Shown piece after piece: positions 1 through 7,170 of a stretch of DNA of 19,609 nucleotides. The translations under genes were made by a program, and so were the position numbers. The DNA is from an uncultured Lachnospiraceae bacterium (lineage in GTDB: Bacteria; Bacillota_A; Clostridia; Lachnospirales; Lachnospiraceae): assembly GCA_910577835.1 (NCBI GenBank), contig CAJTOU010000055.1, positions 1-19,609 on the forward strand, in the 5' to 3' direction. Position 1 is the stretch's first letter; each line of letters starts with the position of its first letter. The notes under the pieces are model-generated. The model was not told where the DNA came from and did not search any database. It saw nothing but the letters and a program-made list of their open reading frames with translations.

Positions 1-87
1 AGTACGGCCGGTTCAGCAAATACGTTTATAATAAGAAAAGTAAATAAATTTAGATAGATATTTATGAAAGTGCTGTAAGGAGAAATT

Positions 88-1434
88 ATGAGTATGAAAA
101 AAATTATACTTTCTTTTTTTATTGTTATATTTTTATTTTCTGCATGTACGAATAAGTCAGAAACTCAAAATTATCAACCAGAAAATCAAACTTCTGTTTC
201 AATTGCTGAAAAAGGGCTTGACATAGAACCAGATGAAGGGCTTGAAATCGTGAAAAATATTGCTGATTTTACAGAAGTGAAAGAAAATCAGGAATACAAT
301 TTTGAAACAGATAACCAGAATATATCACAAAACTATACATGTGAAGATTGTTTGGAAACAAGGGAGTCTTATTATTTTTATAGAAATGGCCGTCTTTATG
401 TATTTGATAAAGCAAAAAAAACATATTCATTATTATGTAACAAACCTGACTGTTCTCATTTTGGAGAAACTTGCAATGCGTTTTTTCCTTATGATTGTGA
501 AGGTATGGAATATTACAAAGGAAATATTTATATGCTGATAAGAGAGTCCAGTGAATTAGATGAAAAAGATAATAATGATGGTTTATGGCAGGAAACATTG
601 GAATTGTATCGAATGTCGTTGGATGGAACTGAACGGACCAGAATATGTACAGCCGCTACTGTAATTGCCCAAAAAGATGTAATAGATAATGATTTCAGCG
701 TCTGGTATATAAAGGTTCACAGAGGATATTTATATTATATATATAATTATGGAACTGGTGGTGGAAATGAACGTAGCTTTTATGCAAATAACAGCAATAC
801 TCTTTATCGAATTCCTTTAGATGGAAAAGGTCAGAAAGAATGTATCTGCACAATTGAACATGGAGGGCTTGCAAGTGCAGTTGACCTTTTTTTTCAAGGT
901 TCTTATATGTATTTTATTAAAGCGGATTTCGTTCATGAGGGAACCGGTTATGGTAATTTATATCGGTTAAATACAGAATCCATGAAACTGGAATATATGG
1001 ATATTGGAGAAATCAGTTGTTTTATTGTAAATGGAGATGAAATTGTTTACATAACATTAGAGAATGGAAAATATTATTCTTATAATACAAAAACATGGGA
1101 AAAGAAGGTGTTTTTTGAACCAGAACCAAGAGGAGACTTAACATATGGATATATGCTTTATGACAGTAACTATTATTATTTTAATTTATTTAATATGGAA
1201 AGTTTGGAATATATATGTGAGGTATATAATGAACAACTAGAAAAAGTTGGAGAATATGACAGAACCACCTTTGAGGTTAAAAATAATGATAATGAACTTG
1301 TATATGCATACTATCAACCTGGAAACAGCGACTATGATTTTATGATAACTTATGATGGAAGTATTTTATATTATTTGGATAAATCATTAATTGGAACAGG
1401 AACAGAAAAATTTGTGCAAGTAAAAGCAGAATAA
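88..1434 (+). CDS. Secreted lipoprotein of unknown function, possible beta-propeller
   Basis: The 448-residue product has a lipoprotein signal: two lysines, a hydrophobic stretch of about 13 residues and a lipobox FSAC with the lipidated cysteine at residue 20, so it should be anchored on the outer face of the membrane. After an acidic linker (about residues 25-75) the protein is rich in Tyr/Phe strands such as YYFYRNGRLYVFD and LYRIPLDGKG, recurring every 40-60 residues, which resembles beta-propeller proteins of the DUF5050/TolB-like kind. Around residues 117-129 lies a Cys/His cluster, CNKPDCSHFGETC. AAGGAG sits 5 bases before the ATG; a second in-frame ATG two codons later is also possible. 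No enzyme motif is visible. The DNA is more AT-rich than the genes downstream. Function unknown; the fold is inference. Confidence 0.8.
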   Translation: MSMKKIILSFFIVIFLFSACTNKSETQNYQPENQTSVSIAEKGLDIEPDEGLEIVKNIADFTEVKENQEYNFETDNQNISQNYTCEDCLETRESYYFYRNGRLYVFDKAKKTYSLLCNKPDCSHFGETCNAFFPYDCEGMEYYKGNIYMLIRESSELDEKDNNDGLWQETLELYRMSLDGTERTRICTAATVIAQKDVIDNDFSVWYIKVHRGYLYYIYNYGTGGGNERSFYANNSNTLYRIPLDGKGQKECICTIEHGGLASAVDLFFQGSYMYFIKADFVHEGTGYGNLYRLNTESMKLEYMDIGEISCFIVNGDEIVYITLENGKYYSYNTKTWEKKVFFEPEPRGDLTYGYMLYDSNYYYFNLFNMESLEYICEVYNEQLEKVGEYDRTTFEVKNNDNELVYAYYQPGNSDYDFMITYDGSILYYLDKSLIGTGTEKFVQVKAE

Positions 1435-1478
1435 GAGTAAAACATGTATACTTTGTTTTATCAAATTCCGGCGAGAAT

Positions 1479-1532
1479 AGTTCCACTTTTTTAAATAAGG
1501 GATGATAAGAATTGCCTGAAAAGGTGGAAACT
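1479..1532. repeat. Imperfect inverted repeat in convergent intergenic region
   Basis: AGTTCCAC plus a T run (1479-1491) faces an A run plus GTGGAAACT (1519-1532), giving a stem of about 13 pairs with one bulged A and a loop of roughly 27 bases. It lies 45 bases after the lipoprotein gene. It could be a weak terminator for that gene or a remnant of a mobile repeat; no clean T tract follows. Confidence 0.45.
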
Positions 1533-1581
1533 TAAATATCAAACTTCTTACCAAGCCCTTTCTTCTTTAAGTGTGGATATA

Positions 1582-1694
1582 TGCCAAAAGGGCTGTCGCA
1601 AAATAGCCGTTATATGCAATATATGATATTTAGACCTTATAAGTCTTAGCACATATTATATACAAGCAACATTTTGCAACAGTCCCTTTTGGCA
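1582..1694. mobile_element. 113-bp MITE-like element / bidirectional hairpin
   Basis: The left end begins TGCCAAAAGGGCTGTCGCAA and the right end is its reverse complement with one extra base and one mismatch (ATTTTGCAACAGTCCCTTTT followed by GGCA, 1671-1694). The arms run about 24 bp. The interior is AT-rich, has no ORF and folds back around AGAC-CTTATAA-GTCT near 1633-1645, so the whole element can form one long hairpin. The inner terminal motif (GGGCTGTCGCAAAA) resembles the ends of IS1182-type insertion sequences, from general knowledge and not from a search. It sits between two convergent genes; ATATTTTT follows on the plus strand, so it could terminate transcription from the left and perhaps from both sides. 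Confidence 0.65.
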
Positions 1695-1754
1695 ATATTT
1701 TTGGTTATAAATCCATTTCTTGTATGCTATGCTTATTTTAATGATAAGTACGAA

Positions 1755-3281
1755 TTAATCCAGTGATTTCTTCACAGGTACTTCTACCTTCTCTTCAAAG
1801 CACTGGAACAATTCTTCCATTTTTGTCTCTTCCATCTTCGGTGTCAGAAGACTTACCACTGGAACCAGTATAAGACTAATCAACATGGTAATCGCACCGG
1901 CATTAATCGGCGACTGAATATATCCCCAAATCATATTTGTCACAGTAATCACAACACTTAATATAAAGCTTGCCCATACGGATGCCTTTGTTACCTTTTT
2001 CCAGTATAATCCATACATAAAAGGCGCCAGAAAGGCTCCTGCAAGCGCACCCCATGAATATCCCATAAGCTGCGCGATATTTGGGATTTTATCTTTATTT
2101 AACGCAATAATAACCGAAATAGCAACAAATACAACAATAAAAATTCTCATTAAAAATACCTGCTTTTTTTCAGATATTTTTTTCATAAAAGTTGCTCCAA
2201 GAAAATCAATGGTCAACGTGGAACTTGAAGTCAATACCAGCGAAGATAATGTAGACATGGAAGCGGAAAGCACCAGCACAATCACCACTCCAATCAGAAT
2301 ATCCGGCAGTGTAGACAGCATAGTTGGAATAATCGAATCATATCCATCAACAGCAATATTTATCTTATCTGAAAACAGTCTTCCAAAGCCTCCAAGGAAA
2401 TAACAGCCGCCTGATACCACAATTGCAAAAACGGTAGAAACAATCATTCCCGTTTTGACTGCTTTTTCACTTTTAATTGCATAAAATTTACCAATCATCT
2501 GCGGCAGTCCCCATGTTCCAAGAGATGTAAGAATAACTACTCCCAAAAGATTCATCGGGTCAGGTCCAAAAAAGGAAGCAAAGATTCCATTGCCCGTCAC
2601 AGGAAGAACTTCTGATTCTGCCGGTACCTGCGCGGCAAGTTCTGTCAGCGCATGATAAAAACCTCCCTGTCCGTTTAATACAGCTCCTATCACGGCGCAG
2701 ATACCTGCCAGCATGAAAATTCCCTGAATAAAATCGTTCAGTGCTGCTGCCATATATCCGCCAAGAATTACATATAAACCTGTCAGCACGGCCATAACAA
2801 TAATACAGACATTATAAGGAATATCAAACGCCATTCCGAAAAGTCTGGAAAGTCCATTATAAACAGAAGCTGTATAAGGGATTAAAAAAATAAAGGTAAT
2901 AATGGAAGCCGCGATTTTCAGTGCAGTACTTGAATACCGTTTTCCGAAATAATCTGGCATGGTTTTTGCATCAATATGCTGTGTCATTACTCTGGTTCTA
3001 CGCCCCAGAACAAACCACGCCAGAAGGCTTCCAATCACTGCGTTTCCGATACCAATCCATGTGGATGAAATCCCGTATTTCCAGCCAAACTGTCCAGCAT
3101 AACCGACGAACACAACCGCTGAAAAATAAGAGGTTCCATAGGCAAATGCAGAAATCCACGGACCTGCGGAACGTGAACCCAGAACAAATCCGTCTACATT
3201 CGTTGCGTGTTTCCTTGTATAAACTCCGATTCCAATCATAACTGCAAAGAATATACAAAGAAGTAAAATTTTAATTAACAT
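1755..3281 (-). CDS. Sodium:solute symporter (SSS family)
   Basis: The 508-residue membrane protein has about 13 hydrophobic segments. The N-terminal region matches the SSS (PutP/PanF-type) pattern: a first helix, then VDGFVLGSRSAGPWISA, then a second helix with SYFSAVVFVG, and later YVILGGYMAAALNDFIQG, the family signature with an acidic residue in the G-G-x-x-A-x-x-x-D context. It should import an organic solute with Na+. The substrate cannot be read from sequence; the PutP and PanF signatures are only partly matched. The start is supported by GGAGGAG (3286-3292 on the minus strand) four bases upstream. Divergent transcription from a malic enzyme with a shared palindrome suggests, as inference, an organic or amino acid feeding carbon metabolism. 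The tail ends in a charged cytoplasmic segment (EEKVEVPVKKSLD). Confidence 0.9.
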   Translation of the reverse strand: MLIKILLLCIFFAVMIGIGVYTRKHATNVDGFVLGSRSAGPWISAFAYGTSYFSAVVFVGYAGQFGWKYGISSTWIGIGNAVIGSLLAWFVLGRRTRVMTQHIDAKTMPDYFGKRYSSTALKIAASIITFIFLIPYTASVYNGLSRLFGMAFDIPYNVCIIVMAVLTGLYVILGGYMAAALNDFIQGIFMLAGICAVIGAVLNGQGGFYHALTELAAQVPAESEVLPVTGNGIFASFFGPDPMNLLGVVILTSLGTWGLPQMIGKFYAIKSEKAVKTGMIVSTVFAIVVSGGCYFLGGFGRLFSDKINIAVDGYDSIIPTMLSTLPDILIGVVIVLVLSASMSTLSSLVLTSSSTLTIDFLGATFMKKISEKKQVFLMRIFIVVFVAISVIIALNKDKIPNIAQLMGYSWGALAGAFLAPFMYGLYWKKVTKASVWASFILSVVITVTNMIWGYIQSPINAGAITMLISLILVPVVSLLTPKMEETKMEELFQCFEEKVEVPVKKSLD

Positions 3282-3307
3282 TTTTCTCCTCCATAAAATT
3301 ATATTTT

Positions 3308-3347
3308 GATTTAAAGCGTTATACTTTAAAGTTTAACGCTTTAAATC
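3308..3347. promoter_or_regulatory. 40-bp near-perfect palindrome, probable operator
   Basis: GATTTAAAGCGTTA (3308-3321) is mirrored by TAACGCTTTAAATC (3334-3347) around a centre ACTTTAAAGT (3323-3332). Only one symmetric pair fails (3322 against 3333), so 19 of 20 half-site positions match. It ends 27 bases before the symporter start and 130 bases before the malic enzyme start. The AAAGCGTTA half-site resembles recognition sites of LacI-type regulators, which is a suggestion only. The position fits an operator controlling the symporter and possibly both divergent genes. Confidence 0.65.
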
Positions 3348-3476
3348 GCAAAATTAATTTTACCTGAAATGCAGGAATTTGTCAAGAATTGTATTCCAAA
3401 TAATGAGTATACTAAAAGAGAGGAAAATTTACTTGGAACAGAATTATAGTAATAGTATAAGAAAGGGCTGAGAATT

Positions 3477-4691
3477 ATGAGAAAAGAAGAAAAACGAAAT
3501 TTTGGGAAAGAAAGTCTGCAAATGCATTATGAAAAAAGGGGGAAAATTGCAGTTATTTCTACTGTTTCTGCAAACAGCCGTGAGGATTTATCACTGGCAT
3601 ATACACCGGGCGTGGCAGAACCCTGTCTTGAAATTCAAAAAAACCCGAAAAAATCTTTTGAATTAACAAGGCGCTGGAATCTCTGTCTGGTAGTGACAGA
3701 TGGAAGTGCAGTGCTTGGCCTTGGCGATATCGGACCGGAGGCGGCAATGCCGGTTATGGAAGGAAAATGTGTGCTTTTTCAGAACTTTGGGAATGTAGAT
3801 GCTTTTCCATTATGCATCAGAAGTAAAGATACAGAAGAAATAGTAAATACAATTGCTCTGATTTCAGGAAGCTTTGGAGGAATTAATCTGGAGGATATCT
3901 CAGCTCCACGCTGTTTTGAAATAGAGAAAAAATTAAAGGAATGTTGTGATATACCGGTGTTTCATGATGACCAGCACGGAACTGCGATTGTGACGCTGGC
4001 AGGGCTTATTAATGCATTAAAGCTCGTGAAAAAAAGCCCAAAAACAGTCAGAGTAGTAGTAAACGGAGCCGGAGCTGCGGCTGTCGCTATTACAAAACTG
4101 CTGTTCAAATTCGGAATCCAAAATATTACATTATGTGATAGAACAGGTGCCATATACAAAGGAAGAACCGAAGGCATGAATTCTGTAAAAGAGGAAATTG
4201 CAGAGATAACGAATCAAACAGGGCAAAAAGGTGTATTAAAGGATATAATCAGTCATGCAGATATATTTATCGGTGTCAGCGCTCCGGGTGTTCTGACAGA
4301 GGAAATGATAGCCTCCATGTCTGAAAATGCCATTATTTTTGCCTGTGCAAATCCTGTACCGGAAATATATCCCGAACAGGCTCTTCGTGCAGGAGCAAGA
4401 GTAGTTGCTACCGGGCGCAGTGATTATCCAAATCAGATAAATAATGTTCTGGCATTTCCAGGTATATTTCGGGGTGTATTTGATGTGCGGGCAAGAGAAA
4501 TCAATGATGAAATGAAGCTTGCCGCCGCATATGCAATTGCAGATTTGGTGACAGAGCAGGAATTAAGAGAGGATTATATCATACCGGAACCGTTTGACCA
4601 GCGTGTAGGAAAATCCGTAGCAGCGGCAGTGGCAAAAACGGCTGTCCAGACAGGAGTAGCAGAAATACAAAATACCATTAGTAATCTTTGA
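3477..4691 (+). CDS. Malic enzyme (oxaloacetate-decarboxylating malate dehydrogenase)
   Basis: Oxidatively decarboxylates malate to pyruvate and CO2 with reduction of NAD(P). The 404-residue length is typical of the short bacterial form. Visible motifs: AYTPGVAEPC with the catalytic Tyr at 42; VVTDGSAVLGLGDIGP (72-87); MEGKCVLF with the catalytic Lys near 97; the metal-binding acidic pair in NLEDISAPRCF (E139, D140); FHDDQHGTAIV (162-172); and a Rossmann motif VVNGAGAAA (194-202). Cofactor choice is not clear by eye. The ribosome site is modest (AAGGG about 10 bases upstream), but homologues begin at a similar distance from the AYTPGVAEP motif. It is divergent from the symporter, and the thiM promoter follows its stop directly. 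Confidence 0.93.
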   Translation: MRKEEKRNFGKESLQMHYEKRGKIAVISTVSANSREDLSLAYTPGVAEPCLEIQKNPKKSFELTRRWNLCLVVTDGSAVLGLGDIGPEAAMPVMEGKCVLFQNFGNVDAFPLCIRSKDTEEIVNTIALISGSFGGINLEDISAPRCFEIEKKLKECCDIPVFHDDQHGTAIVTLAGLINALKLVKKSPKTVRVVVNGAGAAAVAITKLLFKFGIQNITLCDRTGAIYKGRTEGMNSVKEEIAEITNQTGQKGVLKDIISHADIFIGVSAPGVLTEEMIASMSENAIIFACANPVPEIYPEQALRAGARVVATGRSDYPNQINNVLAFPGIFRGVFDVRAREINDEMKLAAAYAIADLVTEQELREDYIIPEPFDQRVGKSVAAAVAKTAVQTGVAEIQNTISNL

Positions 4692-4698
4692 AAAAATA

Positions 4699-4707
4699 TG
4701 GTATAAT
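4699..4707 (+). promoter_or_regulatory. Extended -10 promoter for thiM
   Basis: TGGTATAAT, a perfect extended -10, begins 7 bases after the malic enzyme stop. No good -35 is seen at 16-18 bases, as is usual for extended -10 promoters. It leaves a leader of about 100 bases before thiM. I looked for the TPP riboswitch core (CTGAGA and the ACCTGATCTGG-type conserved blocks) and do not see it in this leader. Confidence 0.6.
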
Positions 4708-4816
4708 TTTACAAAATAAGCTGCATTATAAGAAAAATAAAGCAGTTTCCTATAAAAGAACAAAGTGCTGGTTATCTCAACCGCCTTATAAATATTTTAG
4801 AAAAAGAGGAAAAAAC

Positions 4817-5653
4817 ATGTTAAAAGAATATTTAAAAAACGTAAGAGATTCTCATCCATTGATTCACAATATTACCAATTATGTTACAGTCAATGATGTC
4901 GCAAATATTCTTCTTGCCTGCGGTGCAAGCCCTATTATGGCTGATGAACTGGAGGAGGCAGAAGAAATTACATCCATCTGTAACGGGCTGAATATTAATA
5001 TCGGAACTTTAAACAGCAGGACCATTCCGGCTATGCTTGCAGCGGGAAAAAAGGCAGAAGAGCTTGGACACGCATTGCTTCTGGACCCCGTAGGCGCAGG
5101 CGCAAGCCGTCTTCGGACAGATACCGCGTTAAAATTAATGGAAAATATACAATTTGATGTAATCAGAGGCAATATTTCCGAGATAAAAACACTGGCAAAA
5201 CATGGTGGTCATACAAAGGGTGTAGATGCGGATGCCAGCGATGAAGTACGAGAGGATAATTTAGCACAGGCGATTTCATTTATACAGACATTTGCAGAAG
5301 AAACAGGCAGTATTATTGCCGTAACCGGAGCAATTGATATAGTAGCAAATAAAACTATTGCCTATGTGATTCAAAATGGCAGAGCGGAAATGGGAAGAAT
5401 CACAGGGACAGGATGTCAGTTATCAGGACTTATGACAGCATTTCTGGCGGCAAATAGGGAAAATTCTCTGGAAGCGGCGGCAACGGCTGTATCTGTAATG
5501 GGAATTGCAGGTGAAATTGGATGGAATCATATGAAGCCGGAAGATGGAAACAGCACATATCGGAACAGAATTATTGATGCTGTTTACCATATGGACGGCG
5601 ATACACTGGAAAGAATGGCAAAAATAAAAAAAATAGAAAATAAGAAAAATTAA
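4817..5653 (+). CDS. thiM: Hydroxyethylthiazole kinase
   Basis: Phosphorylates 4-methyl-5-(2-hydroxyethyl)thiazole to the thiazole phosphate used by ThiE, a salvage step. The reading frame is open back to 4688, but the start at 4817 is chosen because AAAGAGGA lies 6 bases upstream and the resulting 278-residue protein begins like the family (LKNVRDSHPLIHNITNYVTV). Other motifs: GASPIMADELEE (36-47), LLLDPVGAGASRLRT (87-101), DVIRGNISEI (114-123) and GRITGTGCQLSG (193-204), whose Cys200 lies in the conserved catalytic GTGC loop. It is followed 31 bases later by thiE, so the two are probably co-transcribed. Confidence 0.95.
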   Translation: MLKEYLKNVRDSHPLIHNITNYVTVNDVANILLACGASPIMADELEEAEEITSICNGLNINIGTLNSRTIPAMLAAGKKAEELGHALLLDPVGAGASRLRTDTALKLMENIQFDVIRGNISEIKTLAKHGGHTKGVDADASDEVREDNLAQAISFIQTFAEETGSIIAVTGAIDIVANKTIAYVIQNGRAEMGRITGTGCQLSGLMTAFLAANRENSLEAAATAVSVMGIAGEIGWNHMKPEDGNSTYRNRIIDAVYHMDGDTLERMAKIKKIENKKN

Positions 5654-5684
5654 AAATAATTGCGAAAGAGTGGATTTGTAAATT

Positions 5685-6323
5685 ATGAAGTTTGACAGAA
5701 AAGATATGCTTTTATATGCAGTGACAGACAGAAGCTGGCTTGGAGAAGAAACACTTTACAGTCAGGTAGAACAGGCATTAAAAGGCGGTGCTACATTTAT
5801 TCAGCTAAGAGAAAAGGATTTGGAGGAAGAAGTTTTTTTTTCAGAAGCTATGGAACTGAAGGAACTCTGTAAAAAATATCGTGTGCCATTTGTAATTAAT
5901 GACAACGTAGAACTGGCAAAAAAAGTCGATGCAGACGGGGTTCATGTGGGACAGAGTGATATGAAGATAAAAGAGGTAAGAAAAATTCTGGGAAAGAACA
6001 AAATAATAGGGGTATCTGCGGGAACCGTAGAAGAAGCACTGTCAGCACAGGCAGAGAATGCAGACTATCTCGGAGTAGGAGCTGTTTTTCATACAGGAAC
6101 AAAATCAGATGCCAGTGCTGTTTCACATGATACTCTAAAGGCTATCTGTGCTGCTGTAAATATTCCGGTAGTTGCAATCGGAGGAATTACAAAGGAAAAT
6201 GTAGAGGAACTAAAGGAAAGTGGCATTGCCGGAATTGCGGTAGTCAGCGCAATCTTTGCATGTGAAAATATTAAAAAAGGAACAGAAGAATTAAAACAGG
6301 CAGCAAAGAGGATTATAAAATGA
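5685..6323 (+). CDS. thiE: Thiamine-phosphate synthase
   Basis: Joins hydroxymethylpyrimidine diphosphate and thiazole phosphate to thiamine monophosphate. The 212-residue TIM barrel has the expected marks: FIQLREKDL (38-46, pyrimidine and diphosphate contacts), VINDNVELA (70-78), DADGVHVGQSD (82-92), GVGAVFHTGTKSDA (130-143) and VAIGGITKENV (163-173). The start follows a weak ribosome site, but residues 8-16 (MLLYAVTDR) align with the family N-terminus. Its stop overlaps the ATG of the next gene by four bases (ATGA), implying translational coupling. thiD, needed for the pyrimidine branch, is not in the window. Confidence 0.96.
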   Translation: MKFDRKDMLLYAVTDRSWLGEETLYSQVEQALKGGATFIQLREKDLEEEVFFSEAMELKELCKKYRVPFVINDNVELAKKVDADGVHVGQSDMKIKEVRKILGKNKIIGVSAGTVEEALSAQAENADYLGVGAVFHTGTKSDASAVSHDTLKAICAAVNIPVVAIGGITKENVEELKESGIAGIAVVSAIFACENIKKGTEELKQAAKRIIK

Positions 6324-7003
6324 AACAGAACCGGACAAAAGAGGCAGAAAAAATTTTAAAAACTGCAAAGGCTGTTATTTTTGATGTGGACGGAACACTG
6401 CTGGATTCCATGTATGTATGGAAAAATGTAGGTGAAAAATATCTGGATAGCCTTGATATAGAAGCGGAACCGGATTTGGGAGACAGGTTGTTTGCAATGA
6501 GTCTGGAAGGAGCCGCAGATTATATAAGAGAAAATTATCATCTAAATGAAAGCAGAGAGGCTATTATTGCGCAGGTAATTCAACTGGTGGAGACAGAATA
6601 TTTTTATAATATCCCTCTGAAATCAGGGGCGGAAAGATTTTTAAAGCTTTTGAAAGAAAATAATATTCCCATGGCAGTTGCCACCTCAAGCGACAGAAGA
6701 GTGGTAGAGGCAGCTTTTAAACGTCTTGGAATATTTGATTATTTTGGCAGAATTTTTACCTGTTCCGAAACAGGGGCAGGAAAGGATAAACCGGATATTT
6801 ATTATCGTGCCGCAGAATATCTAGGATATCCGCCTGAAAAAATATGGGTATTTGAAGATGCGTTTCATGCGGCGCAGACCGCAAAAAATGCAGGCTTTCA
6901 TGTGACTGGAATTTATGATTCTTCCTGCACGGAACAGGAAAAGCTGAAAAAACTGGCTGATATTTATATAGAAGAATTTTCCGGAAATAACGGGCTATTG
7001 TAA
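6320..7003 (+). CDS. HAD-superfamily phosphatase, coupled to thiE
   Basis: A 227-residue HAD subfamily I hydrolase with an alpha-helical cap. Motif I is FDVDGTLLDS (21-30; nucleophile D22, acid/base D24), motif II is VATSSD (120-125), motif III is the Lys in GAGKDKPDIYYRAA (K157 region), and motif IV is VFEDAFHAA (177-185, E179/D180). All catalytic groups are present, so it should be active on a phosphorylated small molecule. The four-base overlap with thiE and position at the end of thiM-thiE make thiamine monophosphate or a pathway intermediate a reasonable guess, but general beta-phosphoglucomutase-like proteins look alike, so the substrate is inference. Confidence 0.9.
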   Translation: MKQNRTKEAEKILKTAKAVIFDVDGTLLDSMYVWKNVGEKYLDSLDIEAEPDLGDRLFAMSLEGAADYIRENYHLNESREAIIAQVIQLVETEYFYNIPLKSGAERFLKLLKENNIPMAVATSSDRRVVEAAFKRLGIFDYFGRIFTCSETGAGKDKPDIYYRAAEYLGYPPEKIWVFEDAFHAAQTAKNAGFHVTGIYDSSCTEQEKLKKLADIYIEEFSGNNGLL

Positions 7004-7055
7004 AAAGTTTAGATAATAAAAACAGAAAATATCAATTTGCGGACAGTATATATCA

Positions 7056-7084
7056 TTGTAAAAAAAGAAGTTCTAAATTATAGT
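7056..7084 (+). promoter_or_regulatory. Candidate promoter for the arabinofuranosidase gene
   Basis: TTGTAA (7056-7061), a 17-base spacer and TATAGT (7079-7084). Transcription would start near 7091, placing an inverted repeat at about +18 to +45 in the leader. Confidence 0.5.
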
Positions 7085-7108
7085 ATGCATATAAAAACGT
7101 TGTAGAAA

Positions 7109-7136
7109 ACAGAAAATTTTAAGAGAGATTTTCTGT
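7109..7136. promoter_or_regulatory. Inverted repeat in the arabinofuranosidase leader, possible operator
   Basis: ACAGAAAAT (7109-7117) and ATTTTCTGT (7128-7136) form a perfect 9-bp inverted repeat around a 10-base centre. The same ACAGAAAAT also occurs at 7022-7030. Position just downstream of the candidate promoter fits a repressor site for sugar control; an RNA hairpin is the alternative. Confidence 0.45.
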
Positions 7137-7170
7137 AAAATAAAAAAATTATATAAAGGAGAATATGCAT

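Noticed and set aside
1..57. Possible C-terminal end of an upstream protein in two frames (stops at 47 and 57)
   Set aside because: Both short frames look plausible and neither can be chosen from fewer than 20 codons.
1438..1460. TAAAAC...GTTTTA stem after the lipoprotein gene as terminator
   Set aside because: Only six AT-rich pairs with an 11-base loop and no T tract; likely chance.
3298..3303. TATAAT on the minus strand as -10 of the symporter gene
   Set aside because: Transcription would start inside the ribosome binding site, so it cannot be the main promoter.
3379..3461. Candidate malic enzyme promoters (TTGTCA at 3379; TTGGAA at 3433 with TATAAG at 3456)
   Set aside because: Spacing is wrong for the first pair options, and the second would place the transcription start too close to the ribosome site; no convincing choice.
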